The translations under genes and the position numbers were made by a program. Below the pieces are notes generated by a model. That model saw nothing but the letters and a program-made list of their open reading frames with translations, was not told where the DNA came from and did no database searches. Positions 47,559 through 56,313 of a stretch of 64,000 nucleotides of DNA are shown here, piece by piece. The DNA is from Caldilineae bacterium (GTDB lineage: Bacteria > Chloroflexota > Anaerolineae > Epilineales > Epilineaceae). Within the stretch, counting starts at the first letter, position 1. Every line of letters begins with the position of its first letter. The DNA lies in the NCBI GenBank assembly GCA_020634625.1, contig JACKBJ010000001.1, forward strand, positions 186,001 through 250,000, written 5' to 3'.

Positions 47559-49886
47559 CTAGCGCCGGCCCCAGAAGACCTCCGGCGCGCAGGGGATCAA
47601 GCGCGCGATCGCCTCGTATATGGCGGCCAGGTCGGCGCTGTTCGGCGACAGGCGCAAACGGGTCCGATCGCCGGCGAGCGCCTCGAGATAGTCGAGGTCG
47701 AGGTCCTGGCCGAGGCCGACGATGTACAGCGCGACCCCCGACTCTCGGATCGCTCGAGCCAGCGCCTGCGGCGGCTCGGGATCGCCTACCTGAATCCCGT
47801 CGGTCAACAGCACGATCATCGGCGAGTTGTCGGGCTTGCGCTCGGGTCCCTCGAGGACGCGCCGTGCCGCCGCGAGGCCGCGATCGATCCGCGTCCCGTA
47901 GGCCACGTCGATTCCGCGGATGGCCGCCTCGAGCGTCGGCCCGTCACCGCTGAGCGGGCTGATGACCTGCGCCTCCTCGCTGAAGACCACCAACCCGATC
48001 TGGTCGCTGCCCAGCTCGACGGCGCGCAGGAAAGCCAGCGCCGCCTGCCGCGCCGCGTCGATCTTCTCGCCGGCCATGCTCGACGAGTTGTCGAAGACGA
48101 GCACGGTGTCGGCGTTGGCCCACTCGGGCGCGCAGTGCTCGCGCAGCAGGATCGGAAGATAGGCCGGACGCAAGACCCGCGGCGTCGCCGAGGGCTGCTC
48201 GGTCGACATCGGGCTGGGTGTGCGGGTCGGCGTGCGGGTCGGCGTGTCGGTGGCCGTCGCGGTCGCGACCGGGGTGTCGGAGGCGGTCGGGGTGTTCGAG
48301 GGCAAAGGCTCGCTCGGTGTCGGCGCCTGGGGCTGGTAGATGCACAGCACCTCCGTGTCGCCCAGGCTGCCGATGTCGCTGAGGAAGTTCCAGATGTATA
48401 GCGTATCGACCCAGGGCCCGTGCGCCCAGGCCCGTAACGGGCCACCGCCCGTGACGTCGTAGGGCTCCGTGAAGCCGGGCGCGCCAACGGTCTCTTCACT
48501 GACCTGATTTCCGCCGGCCAGCTCGTACCAGTAGACCCCCTCGTAGGCCAGCGTATCCTTGGCCGCTCGCTTCACCCCATAGCTGGTCGCGACGACTCGA
48601 TCCGTGTCCGGAATCCAGGCCACGCCGCCCGTGGCCGACTCGTCGTGCGACAGGGCGTTGGTGTCGTCAAAGTGCTCAGGGCGCGGCACGAACTTGTAGG
48701 TTCCGTCGGACAGGGTCCCGTGGATGATGTCGCCGAATCCCAGACCCTCCTCCGACATCAGCGTGTCGCCGGGCTTGGTGAAGGGCGTCGGCGTCGGGGC
48801 GCCGCCGTGCGTGCTGGTCGCATAGCGCTCGTCGTCGCGGATCCACTGCAGCGAGATGTCCCAGTGCCGGTCCCGCAGGCCGACCACCATCACGCCGGTG
48901 TTGGTGATGGCCAGATCGGTCAACATCGGCTGGGGCCGATGCATCTCGGGCCGTTGCTGCGCGTTCAGCTTCCGATCGATCTCGTCGGACCAGGGCGACC
49001 AGCTGGTCTGGCTGCCGACCACGTTGCGCAGGCGAACGCCGTCCCGGGGATACCGCATGTTGATGACCGCGACCTGCTGCATGTCGGAGCCATCGGGACG
49101 CGAGCTGTAGACGATGCTGACCATGTTGGCGGCCGAGCCGCGGCTGTTGACGACGCCGTGGTAGAGCCGTCCGGAGTACCAGGCCAAACCGAATGGCCGC
49201 CCGCCGACCGGGCCCCAGTCCTCCGACATCGCCCCCATGTCGAACTCGCTCAGGATGGCCTTGGTCGCGAGATCGAAGCGGATGATCTTGCGATTGTTGA
49301 GGTTGACGGCAAACAGCTCGGTGCCGGCGTCGTTGACCTCGAGGTCGCCCAGCGCCACCTTGCCGACCTCGCGCGCCGCGCCATCGTCCTGGTCGCGCTC
49401 GCCATCGGCCATGCGGCCGCCGATCTGCGTGCCGGCATCCGGGACCTGGGTCCAGAGCTCGGTCACGCCCGTGTCGAGGTCGGTCCGGTAGATCCCGCCC
49501 GCGCCACCCGGTCCGTAGGGCAGCCCCCGCTTGCGATAGGCCCCGGAGTAGATCGCCGGCTCGCCGCGGCTATACGCCAGGCCGAAGACCGACCCGGTGT
49601 CGGCGAAGCTGGCGAGCTCGAACTGTGGGTTGTCGCTCGGCGTATCCCGGAAGAGGATGACCGAAGGCGCGGCCGTGTCCGGGCGACGACCGCGACCCGA
49701 TTGGGCGCGAAAGGCCGAGGCGACATAGTAGGGGTCGCCGTCGACACAGGCCTGGTCGAAGTCGGGCGCGCCAGCCGTCAGGCGATCCAGGTTGACGATG
49801 CCCAGCGCGATGGCGAGCACGAAGACGAAGGTCAGGATCCGCAGCCCACGATGGGCGGCTCCGGTCGAGGGCGTGGCGACGGTCAT
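47559..49886 (-). CDS. Membrane-anchored protein with C-terminal VWA domain
   Basis: The 775-residue protein has an N-terminal signal anchor (about 16-35). A 480-residue beta-rich region follows, with propeller-like runs (VFGLAYSRGEPAIYSG; GRPFGLAWYSGRLYHG). A Thr/Pro linker (about 535-575) ends in PAYLPILLREHC, then a von Willebrand A domain. The MIDAS metal site is complete: Asp599, Ser601, Ser603 in DNSSSM, Thr665 and Asp696 in LLTDG. Such proteins bind partners at the surface through a metal. ATG 49886 follows GCGGAG. A TTGACC at 50096-50091 with a weak TATTCA -10 may drive the operon. Confidence 0.8.
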   Translation of the reverse strand: MTVATPSTGAAHRGLRILTFVFVLAIALGIVNLDRLTAGAPDFDQACVDGDPYYVASAFRAQSGRGRRPDTAAPSVILFRDTPSDNPQFELASFADTGSVFGLAYSRGEPAIYSGAYRKRGLPYGPGGAGGIYRTDLDTGVTELWTQVPDAGTQIGGRMADGERDQDDGAAREVGKVALGDLEVNDAGTELFAVNLNNRKIIRFDLATKAILSEFDMGAMSEDWGPVGGRPFGLAWYSGRLYHGVVNSRGSAANMVSIVYSSRPDGSDMQQVAVINMRYPRDGVRLRNVVGSQTSWSPWSDEIDRKLNAQQRPEMHRPQPMLTDLAITNTGVMVVGLRDRHWDISLQWIRDDERYATSTHGGAPTPTPFTKPGDTLMSEEGLGFGDIIHGTLSDGTYKFVPRPEHFDDTNALSHDESATGGVAWIPDTDRVVATSYGVKRAAKDTLAYEGVYWYELAGGNQVSEETVGAPGFTEPYDVTGGGPLRAWAHGPWVDTLYIWNFLSDIGSLGDTEVLCIYQPQAPTPSEPLPSNTPTASDTPVATATATDTPTRTPTRTPSPMSTEQPSATPRVLRPAYLPILLREHCAPEWANADTVLVFDNSSSMAGEKIDAARQAALAFLRAVELGSDQIGLVVFSEEAQVISPLSGDGPTLEAAIRGIDVAYGTRIDRGLAAARRVLEGPERKPDNSPMIVLLTDGIQVGDPEPPQALARAIRESGVALYIVGLGQDLDLDYLEALAGDRTRLRLSPNSADLAAIYEAIARLIPCAPEVFWGRR

Positions 49887-50316
49887 GGCGTGCTCCGCTG
49901 GCGTTCGGGCCGCCACGCCGGACGAGGGCGGGACGGCGCTGCAACCCGGTTGTCGATGTGCGTGCTGCCAGAGCGGTTGCATCCGACCCGTACGTCCTCT
50001 GAAGCGGCTGGCCGTCCTGGCCTGGCCAACACGCTGCAACCGTGAGTCGCCTCCGCGGCCCGCCCCTTGAATAGCCGAGGTCTTGCGAGCGGTCAAATGC
50101 GGGGCTCCCCGGCGCCGCGATGGATGGTGCCATGCGAACGCTCGCATCGCATCGCAAGTGGCTCGGGTCTGGCCGAGATCTCACCACCTCCAGGACACGA
50201 GGGCCGAAGGGGCTGCGGCCCGACACCCCGGGATCGGAACTTTCATCCACCCTGCGGTGTATGGATGGTCGAGACCACCATTCAGCACGCGTCTGCATGA
50301 CCAGGGAGCGACCGCG
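49887..50316 (-). other. Divergent control region between VWA and DUF805 genes
   Basis: About 430 bases with no gene. On the minus strand TTGACC (50096-50091), 17 bases and TATTCA (50073-50068) form a weak promoter toward the VWA gene. Nothing clear faces the DUF805 gene. Confidence 0.3.
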
Positions 50317-50733
50317 ATGCGATCCTACTGGCGGGCATTGAACCGTTTCGACGACTTCGAAGGTCGGTCGACGCTTGTCGAGTACTGGGCGTTCGTCTTC
50401 ACGAGCAGCCTCGTCCTGGTTGCGATCATCGTCTTCGAGGCCCAGGCCACGGGAGGTTCGGGCCACGTGTTCAGCATGATCTACCAACTCCTGATGGTGA
50501 TTCCCGCGCTCGCCGTCAAGGTCCGTCGCCTTCACGACACCGGGCACTCCGGCTGGTGGGTCCCGATCGGCTACGTCCCCTTCATTGGCTTGCTACCGTT
50601 CTACTGGCTGATCCGGTCGGGCGACCGGGGCGTCAACGCCTACGGACCCGATCCCAAGCAGCCCGCGCCGCCTGTCCATTCGGTACCCGGCCATCGTCTC
50701 GATGCCTCAGGGCATCGTATCGCCGGCACCTGA
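50317..50733 (+). CDS. DUF805 family membrane protein
   Basis: The 138-residue protein has the DUF805 pattern: YWRALNRFDDFEGRSTLVEYW at 4-24, two transmembrane helices, and the conserved VRRLHDTGHSGWW followed by a third helix and GVNAYGPDP. The function of the family is unknown. GGGAG precedes the ATG. Its last 27 bases overlap the convergent trmD 3' end (50707-50733), leaving no room for a terminator between the genes. Confidence 0.85.
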   Translation: MRSYWRALNRFDDFEGRSTLVEYWAFVFTSSLVLVAIIVFEAQATGGSGHVFSMIYQLLMVIPALAVKVRRLHDTGHSGWWVPIGYVPFIGLLPFYWLIRSGDRGVNAYGPDPKQPAPPVHSVPGHRLDASGHRIAGT

Positions 50734-51561
50734 CGCTTCGGCCAACCAGGTGTCGAGCCAGGCACGCTGCTCCGCGTCGAGCCGGGCGGTTTCGAGCAGA
50801 TCGGGTCGGCGCTCCAGGGTTCGTCGCAGGGCTTCTTGTCGGCGCCAGCGGTCCACCGCGCCATGGTTGCCCCCGGTGAGCAGCTCGGGCACGGTCCAGC
50901 CTCGGAAGTCGGCCGGCCGCGTAAAGTGCGGGTGCTCGAGCAGTCCCGTGGCAAACGAGTCCGTCTGGGTCGCGCCTTCCAGGCCGACCACGCCGGGACG
51001 CAGGCGCGCCACGGCGTCGGTGACCACCATGGCCGGAATCTCGCCACCGGTCATGACGAAGTCTCCGACCGACACTTCGTGCGTGGCCAGGTGCTCGCGG
51101 ATTCGCTCGTCGAAGCCCTCGTAGTGGCCGCAGAGGATCACCAGGCGCGACTCGGCCGCCAGAGAGCGGGCCATGGCGTCGTCGAATCGCCGGCCCTGCG
51201 GGGTCATCATCAGGACCGGGCAGGGGGCCCGACGGGGCTCGCTCGCGTGGGTCGGTGGAAGGTCGAGCAGCGCCTCGACCGCCTCGAAGACCGGCTCCGG
51301 CTTCATGACCATGCCGCCGCCGCCGCCATAGGCATAGTCGTCCGTCGTGCGATGCCGATCGTGGGCCCAGTCCCGCAAGTCGTGCACGCGGATGTCGACC
51401 AGCCCGGCGTCGCGCGCACGCCGGAGGATGCTGACGTCGAAGGGCCCGACGAACATCTCGGGCAGCACGGTCAGGATGTCGATGCGCAGGGCCACGCCCT
51501 TGCCGCCGCTGGCCTGCGCTGGCTTGGCGCTGCTCGCCGGCGCCGTATACTCATCGCCCAT
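50707..51561 (-). CDS. trmD: tRNA (guanine-N1)-methyltransferase TrmD
   Basis: This SPOUT enzyme methylates G37 of tRNA with SAM to prevent frameshifting. It shows RIDILTVLPEMFVGPFDVSI, YGGGGGMVMKPEP, LILCGHYEGFDERI (as VILCGHYEGFDERI), VSVGDFVMTGGE and TGGNHGAVDRWRR. From ATG 51561 (GGGAG site) it has 284 residues with a 22-residue extension. A GTG at 51495 would start right at VALRIDIL, closer to the usual TrmD N-terminus, so the start is uncertain. The ATG at 51561 interlocks with the M23 peptidase ATG on the opposite strand. Confidence 0.92.
   Translation of the reverse strand: MGDEYTAPASSAKPAQASGGKGVALRIDILTVLPEMFVGPFDVSILRRARDAGLVDIRVHDLRDWAHDRHRTTDDYAYGGGGGMVMKPEPVFEAVEALLDLPPTHASEPRRAPCPVLMMTPQGRRFDDAMARSLAAESRLVILCGHYEGFDERIREHLATHEVSVGDFVMTGGEIPAMVVTDAVARLRPGVVGLEGATQTDSFATGLLEHPHFTRPADFRGWTVPELLTGGNHGAVDRWRRQEALRRTLERRPDLLETARLDAEQRAWLDTWLAEASGAGDTMP
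51524..51551 (+). promoter_or_regulatory. Promoter for a leaderless M23 peptidase mRNA
   Basis: TTGGCG (51524-51529), 16-base spacer, TATACT (51546-51551, five of six). Only eight bases separate the -10 from the ATG at 51560. It lies inside the trmD 5' coding or leader region. Confidence 0.55.
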
Positions 51562-52918
51562 GCCCTTCTCCCTGTATCGACACCGCGAGCAGGCTCGCCT
51601 GCGTCGGCGGATCGGATTGTCCCTGGTTCTGGTGGCGCTGCTCGCCGTCGCGGTCCTGCTGTTGCAGGATCCCGGCCGCCTGCCGCGCTTGCTCGATCCG
51701 CTCGGAATTCGACTGCGCGTTGCCGGAACGCCGACGGCCATGGCGCAGTCCCGACCGACAGACCCGGGGACCAGCGCTCCGAGCAAGGCTCCGTCGAGCC
51801 TACGAACCCCCGCCGCCCGGCCGGGAACCAGCCCCTCGGCATCGTCCGCCGCCGGCCGATCCGCGCCTCAGCGACCCGGGTCCGCGCAGCGCCGGTCCCA
51901 CGCGGCCTCCGCCGAGGTCACGCCGGCGCCGCTGCGGACCTCCCGCTCGGCCAGGCCGGCGACCGCGACCCGATCCACCGACGCCACGCTCGCGACGGAG
52001 ACCCAACCCGCGCGCGATTCGCGTTCCGCACAGGACACCGAGTCGGAAGCCCTGCCACCGATCCGGGACCCGGAGGCGACCCGTCTCCCCGCAGCGGCCA
52101 GGCCGGACCAGCTGGCCCGCGCCGCGGGTCGGCCCTTCGCGTTGGATCCACCGCTCCTGACCTTCGGCCGTGCGGCCGCCGACGGCCTCGAACAGCGCGG
52201 CTCGGCGTTCTACCCCTATGGTACCACCGCCGCCGGCCAGTATCTGCTCCACCACGGCATCGACATCTCCAACCCGCTGGGAACACCGATCCTGGCGGTC
52301 GCGGGCGGCGAGGTCATCTACGCCGGCGAGGATGTGGCCATGCAGGCCTACGGTCCAGCCGACGAGCCCTATCCGAAGGGCTTCTATGGCCGTCTGGTGC
52401 TCCTGCGCCACGACCCGACCCTGGACGACGCGGCCATCTACAGCCTCTACGGTCACCTGTCCCAGACCGCCGTCGTCCAACGCCAGCGGGTCGCGGCCGG
52501 CCAGCCGATCGGTTATGTCGGCTCCGCCGGCATCGCCCTTGGTCCCCATCTGCACCTCGAGTTCCGCGTTTCGGGCAACGACTACCTGGCGACCGTCAAC
52601 CCGGACCTGATGCTCCGCCCCTTGGCGGGCCTCGGCGTGATCGTCGGTCGCGTGGCCGACCCGGCCGGCCGCCCCCTGCACGGGATCGACGTGGGGCTGT
52701 ACGCGCTCGACGCGGCGGGGGGCGAACGCTGGCTGCGGCAGACCACGACCTATCCGGCCGAGCGCATCAACCCGATACCCGGCCTGGGCGAGAACTTCGT
52801 CTTTGGCGATGTCGAGCCCGGCCGCTACGTGGTGGCCGCCACGCCGGGCGGCGGCCGACTGGATGCCGAAGTGCGGGTCGAAGCCGGCCGGGCCAGCGGC
52901 ATCCTGCTGAAGCGCTGA
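51560..52918 (+). CDS. Membrane-anchored M23-family metallopeptidase
   Basis: The 452-residue protein has an N-terminal transmembrane anchor (about 18-35), then a long Pro/Ser/Ala/Arg-rich disordered region (about 55-190) suited to crossing the wall. The M23 (LytM) domain follows, with zinc ligands His231 and Asp235 (HHGID) and His330, His332 (HLHLEF). M23 enzymes cut peptidoglycan cross-links. The last about 100 residues add a beta-sandwich-like domain (GLGVIVGRVADPAGRPL; GENFVFGDVEPGRYVVAA), a carboxypeptidase-regulatory-like fold. There is no ribosome site before the ATG, matching a leaderless mRNA. Confidence 0.88.
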   Translation: MPFSLYRHREQARLRRRIGLSLVLVALLAVAVLLLQDPGRLPRLLDPLGIRLRVAGTPTAMAQSRPTDPGTSAPSKAPSSLRTPAARPGTSPSASSAAGRSAPQRPGSAQRRSHAASAEVTPAPLRTSRSARPATATRSTDATLATETQPARDSRSAQDTESEALPPIRDPEATRLPAAARPDQLARAAGRPFALDPPLLTFGRAAADGLEQRGSAFYPYGTTAAGQYLLHHGIDISNPLGTPILAVAGGEVIYAGEDVAMQAYGPADEPYPKGFYGRLVLLRHDPTLDDAAIYSLYGHLSQTAVVQRQRVAAGQPIGYVGSAGIALGPHLHLEFRVSGNDYLATVNPDLMLRPLAGLGVIVGRVADPAGRPLHGIDVGLYALDAAGGERWLRQTTTYPAERINPIPGLGENFVFGDVEPGRYVVAATPGGGRLDAEVRVEAGRASGILLKR

Positions 52919-52928
52919 GGCGCCGGAA

Positions 52929-54263
52929 TCAGGCTTCGCCGGCGATCCGGCTCCAGCGCGCGCGCACCTCGGCTCGAATGGCCGCCTCGTCCTCGACCCG
53001 CCCATCTTCCATCAGCACCTGGCCGTCGCAGATCGTGCTGCGAACGGCACGCCCCTGGGCGCTGTAGACGAGGTCGGCCGGCAGGCCGTGCCCGGGAAAC
53101 ATCATCGGATGCTCGAGGTCGACCAGAATCAGGTCGGCCAGGCGGCCGGGCTCGATCCGGCCGCAGTCCAGTCCGAAGGCATCCGCGGCCTGGCGTGTTG
53201 CCAGGTCGAGGGCTTCGGCGGCCGGCAGCCGGGTGGGATCCCCGCAGGCATGTTTGGCCAGCAGGGCCGCGAACTTCAGCTCCTCGAGCAGATCGAGGTT
53301 GTTGTTCGAGGCACAGCCGTCGGTGCCGATGGTCACGCGCAGGCCGAGCTCACGCATCGCGGCATACCGCATCGGACCGCCCGAGGCCAGCTTGAGGTTG
53401 GAGATCGGATTGTGGATCGCCGTCACCCCGCGCTCGGCCAGCAGCTGCAGCTCGGCGTCGTCCAAGTGAACGCAATGGGCGGCCAGCGTTCGCGGACCGA
53501 GCAGGCCCAGCCGATCGAGCCAGGCCGGCGGCCGCATGCCATGCGCGTCGACGCAGGCGGCGACCTCGCCGACGGTCTCGGACACGTGAATGTGAATCGG
53601 CAGGTCCCGGGACTGCGCCAGATCGGCAACCCAGGCGAGCGACGCGGCGCCGACGGTGTAGACCGCGTGGGGCCCCAGGGCGAAGCCGACACGTGAGCCG
53701 TAGGTCGACACGGACTCGAGCTGCTCGAGCACGGCCTCGTGCTGACGCTCGGTGCCCGCCGGATCTCCCGCGTCGATCAGCACGCCGGCCACCTGGGCCC
53801 GCATGCCGCTGTCTCGCGCCGCGCGCGCCGTGCCGTGAAAGTGCCAGTACATGTCGTTGAAGAAGGTCGTGCCGCTGCGGATCATCTCGAGGCAGGCGAG
53901 CCGGGTTCCCCAATACACGTCCGCCTCGGTGAGCCGCGCCTCCAGTGGCCAGATCTTCTCCGTCAGCCAGGGCATCAGCGGCATGTCGTCGGCGTAGCTC
54001 CGCAGGATCGCCATCGCCGAATGCGTATGCGCGTTCATCAAGCCCGGCAGGACCGCGCAGCGTCGGCCTTCGACCCGTCGGGCACCGGGCGGAGTCGGGC
54101 GATCGGGTCGATGGGGCTCGATGGCCGCGATCCGGTTGCCGGCGACGAACAGGTCCACCGGCCGACCCTCGAGCTCGGCGCCGGCGATCCACAGGCTGGT
54201 CGCCGGCGCGCCGGCACCGCCGGCGGCCGGCGCGTCGGCCAGGCCCTGCGAGTGCTCGGACAC
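52929..54263 (-). CDS. Amidohydrolase, MTA/SAH deaminase family
   Basis: The 444-residue metal-dependent amidohydrolase has LPGLMNAHTHSAMAILR (metal-binding HxH), LPIHIHVSETVGE, the TLAAHCVHLDD metal His and VTIGTDGCASNNNLDLLEE (catalytic Asp). The NNNLDLLEELKFAALLAK stretch is typical of 5-methylthioadenosine/S-adenosylhomocysteine deaminases; related guanine or cytosine deaminases are possible. The GTG at 54263 lies four bases after the proS stop and gives a natural N-terminus; upstream in-frame sequence overlaps proS. It is probably co-transcribed with proS. Confidence 0.85.
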   Translation of the reverse strand: MSEHSQGLADAPAAGGAGAPATSLWIAGAELEGRPVDLFVAGNRIAAIEPHRPDRPTPPGARRVEGRRCAVLPGLMNAHTHSAMAILRSYADDMPLMPWLTEKIWPLEARLTEADVYWGTRLACLEMIRSGTTFFNDMYWHFHGTARAARDSGMRAQVAGVLIDAGDPAGTERQHEAVLEQLESVSTYGSRVGFALGPHAVYTVGAASLAWVADLAQSRDLPIHIHVSETVGEVAACVDAHGMRPPAWLDRLGLLGPRTLAAHCVHLDDAELQLLAERGVTAIHNPISNLKLASGGPMRYAAMRELGLRVTIGTDGCASNNNLDLLEELKFAALLAKHACGDPTRLPAAEALDLATRQAADAFGLDCGRIEPGRLADLILVDLEHPMMFPGHGLPADLVYSAQGRAVRSTICDGQVLMEDGRVEDEAAIRAEVRARWSRIAGEA

Positions 54264-54267
54264 CGCC

Positions 54268-56052
54268 CTAACCGAGCGGTATGGTGCGCAGGCGGGCGCG
54301 AACGCGGTCCCACTCGGCATCCAGCAGCGCGCGCAGGCCATCGGACAAGCCCTCCAAGGGCAGCTCGCCGACGGCGCCGCTCGCGCGCAGCTTGTACTCG
54401 ACGATGCCTTGATCCAGCCCGCGCTTGCCGATGGTCAGCCGCACCGGAAGGCCGAGCAGGTCGGCGTCGTTGAACTTGACCCCGGCCCGCTCGTCGCGAT
54501 CGTCGTACAGCAGCTCGAAACCCTCGGCCAGCAGGCGCTCGTAGATGGCGTCGGCCGCCTCGGCCAGCTCGGGCGTGCGGGCGTTGGCCAGGCTGATCAG
54601 AGCCACCTCGTAGGGCGCGACCGAGATCGGCCAGATGATGCCGGCCTCGTCGTGCTGCTGTTCGATCAGGCTGGCGATGAGTCGGCCGGTGCCGATGCCG
54701 TAGCAGCCCATGACGGCCGGCACCGACTCGCCGGCCTCGTCGTGGAAGGTGGCGCCCATGGCCGTCGAATACTTGGTGCCGAGCTTGAAGATGTTGCCGA
54801 CCTCCACCCCGCGACTGGCGTGGAGCGGCGACCTGCAGGTCGGGCAGGCATGCCCTTCGGCAGCGGCCACCAGATCGGCCACCTGATCGGCCTGCCAATC
54901 ACGCCCGTGGTTGGTGTTGCGCAGGTGGTAGCCGGCCTTGTTGGCTCCGGCCACCAGGTTGGCACTGCCGGCAACCAGGTCGTCGGCCACCACCAGCACG
55001 CCCTCGCGTCGGATGCCGATGGGCGAGGCGTAGCCGGGCACGGCGCCGATCGCCGTGATCTCCTCGTCCTGGGCCGGCCGAAGCGAAAGGGCCTTGACGG
55101 CATTGGCCAGCTTGGTCTCGTTGAGCTCCATGTCGCCGCGGAGCACGGCGAAGATCAACCGCTGCGCGTGCGGGGCGTCATCACGCTCCCCCTCGAACTC
55201 GCCGACCAGGAAGACCGCCTTGGCCGTCGCCGATGCGTCGATGTCAAGCAGCGCGGCCAGGCTGGCGATGGTGGTGGTGTCGGGCGTCGCCACCTCCTCG
55301 ATCGGCAGGGCCGGGCCCGCGCTGGGCGCGGGCTTGGCGATCTGGGCGATCTGACGGTTGGCGCGGTAGCCGCAGGCATCGCAGAGCAGCAGGGTGTCCT
55401 CGCCCACCGGCGTGAGCGCCATGTACTCGTGCGCCATCGTGCCGCCCATCATGCCGGTGTCGCTCTCGACCGCGATGGCGTCGAGCCCGCAGCGGTCGAA
55501 GATGTTGAAGTAGGCCTGATAGACCGACGGGTAGTAGGCGTCCAGGTCGGCGACGTCGGCGTGGAAGGAGTATCCGTCCTTCATCGTGAACTCGCGTACT
55601 CGGATCATGCCGCCCCGCGGACGCGGCTCGTCACGGAACTTGGTCTGGATCTGATACAGCATGCAGGGCAGCTGCTTGTAGCTGGCGATCACGTCGGCCG
55701 CCAGGTCGGTGACCACTTCCTCGTGGGTCATGCCGAGGCACATGTCGCGGCCGCCGGCGTCCTTGAGCCGCGCCATGTCGCTGCCGATGGCATACCAGCG
55801 CCCGCTGCGCTGCCAGAGCTCGGCCGGCTGCACCACCGGCATCGACAGCTCCTGGCCGCCGATGGCGTCCATCTCCTGGCGCATGATCGCTTCGACCTTG
55901 CGCTTGACCCGGTGCCCCAGCGGCAGGTAGTCGAAGATGCCGGCCGCGACCTGGTGCACCAGGCTGGCCCGGAGCATCAGCTGATGGCTGGCGATCTCGG
56001 CGTCGGCCGGCGTCTCGCGCAGCGTCTTCATGAACAGCCTGGACATTCGCAT
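54268..56052 (-). CDS. proS: Prolyl-tRNA synthetase (bacterial type, with editing insert)
   Basis: This 594-residue class II synthetase charges tRNA-Pro. It opens with MRMSRLFMKTLRETPADAE and shows motif 2 (FRDEPRPRGGMIRVREFTMKDGYSFH), the INS editing domain (about 230-400, including the KALSLRPAQDEE and VGSANLVAG-type segments), motif 3 (MGCYGIGTGRLI) and an anticodon-binding C-terminus (ANARTPELAEAADAIY; YDDRDERAGVKFNDADLLG). Length fits the long bacterial form. GGGGGAAG lies before the ATG; a second ATG two codons on is possible. Confidence 0.96.
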   Translation of the reverse strand: MRMSRLFMKTLRETPADAEIASHQLMLRASLVHQVAAGIFDYLPLGHRVKRKVEAIMRQEMDAIGGQELSMPVVQPAELWQRSGRWYAIGSDMARLKDAGGRDMCLGMTHEEVVTDLAADVIASYKQLPCMLYQIQTKFRDEPRPRGGMIRVREFTMKDGYSFHADVADLDAYYPSVYQAYFNIFDRCGLDAIAVESDTGMMGGTMAHEYMALTPVGEDTLLLCDACGYRANRQIAQIAKPAPSAGPALPIEEVATPDTTTIASLAALLDIDASATAKAVFLVGEFEGERDDAPHAQRLIFAVLRGDMELNETKLANAVKALSLRPAQDEEITAIGAVPGYASPIGIRREGVLVVADDLVAGSANLVAGANKAGYHLRNTNHGRDWQADQVADLVAAAEGHACPTCRSPLHASRGVEVGNIFKLGTKYSTAMGATFHDEAGESVPAVMGCYGIGTGRLIASLIEQQHDEAGIIWPISVAPYEVALISLANARTPELAEAADAIYERLLAEGFELLYDDRDERAGVKFNDADLLGLPVRLTIGKRGLDQGIVEYKLRASGAVGELPLEGLSDGLRALLDAEWDRVRARLRTIPLG

Positions 56053-56313
56053 GGGCTTCCCCCGGCGCCTGGACCGCCCGATCTCGAGCCCGGCCTGGAT
56101 CGCAGCGGCACGAAGCTGCTACTCTACCAGAGCGGTCCAGGCAGCGCCAAACATCCGAGCGCCATGGCCGGCGCCCGGATCGGCCGCAACGCCAGGCGAC
56201 CGATCAACGTCAGACCTTGCGTGCACCGGCCCGGCGAGGGCCGCTCGATCATGCCAGTCCGCGCCATGCGCCACGTCGCCGCGATGGATCGGTCAGCCCA
56301 GAGGGACAACGTC

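Noticed and set aside
45944..47953. A 669-codon plus-strand frame opposite the LVIVD propeller gene
   Set aside because: Antisense shadow of the repeat protein; its apparent repeats are copies of the LVIVD blades read backwards.
48181..48300. Short tandem repeats in the VWA gene resembling a DNA repeat array
   Set aside because: They encode the Thr/Pro linker in frame, with no spacers, so they are coding repeats and not CRISPR.
56141..56185. Repeated GCGCC blocks upstream of the 851-residue gene as a regulatory hairpin
   Set aside because: The blocks are direct, not inverted, repeats and common in this GC-rich background.
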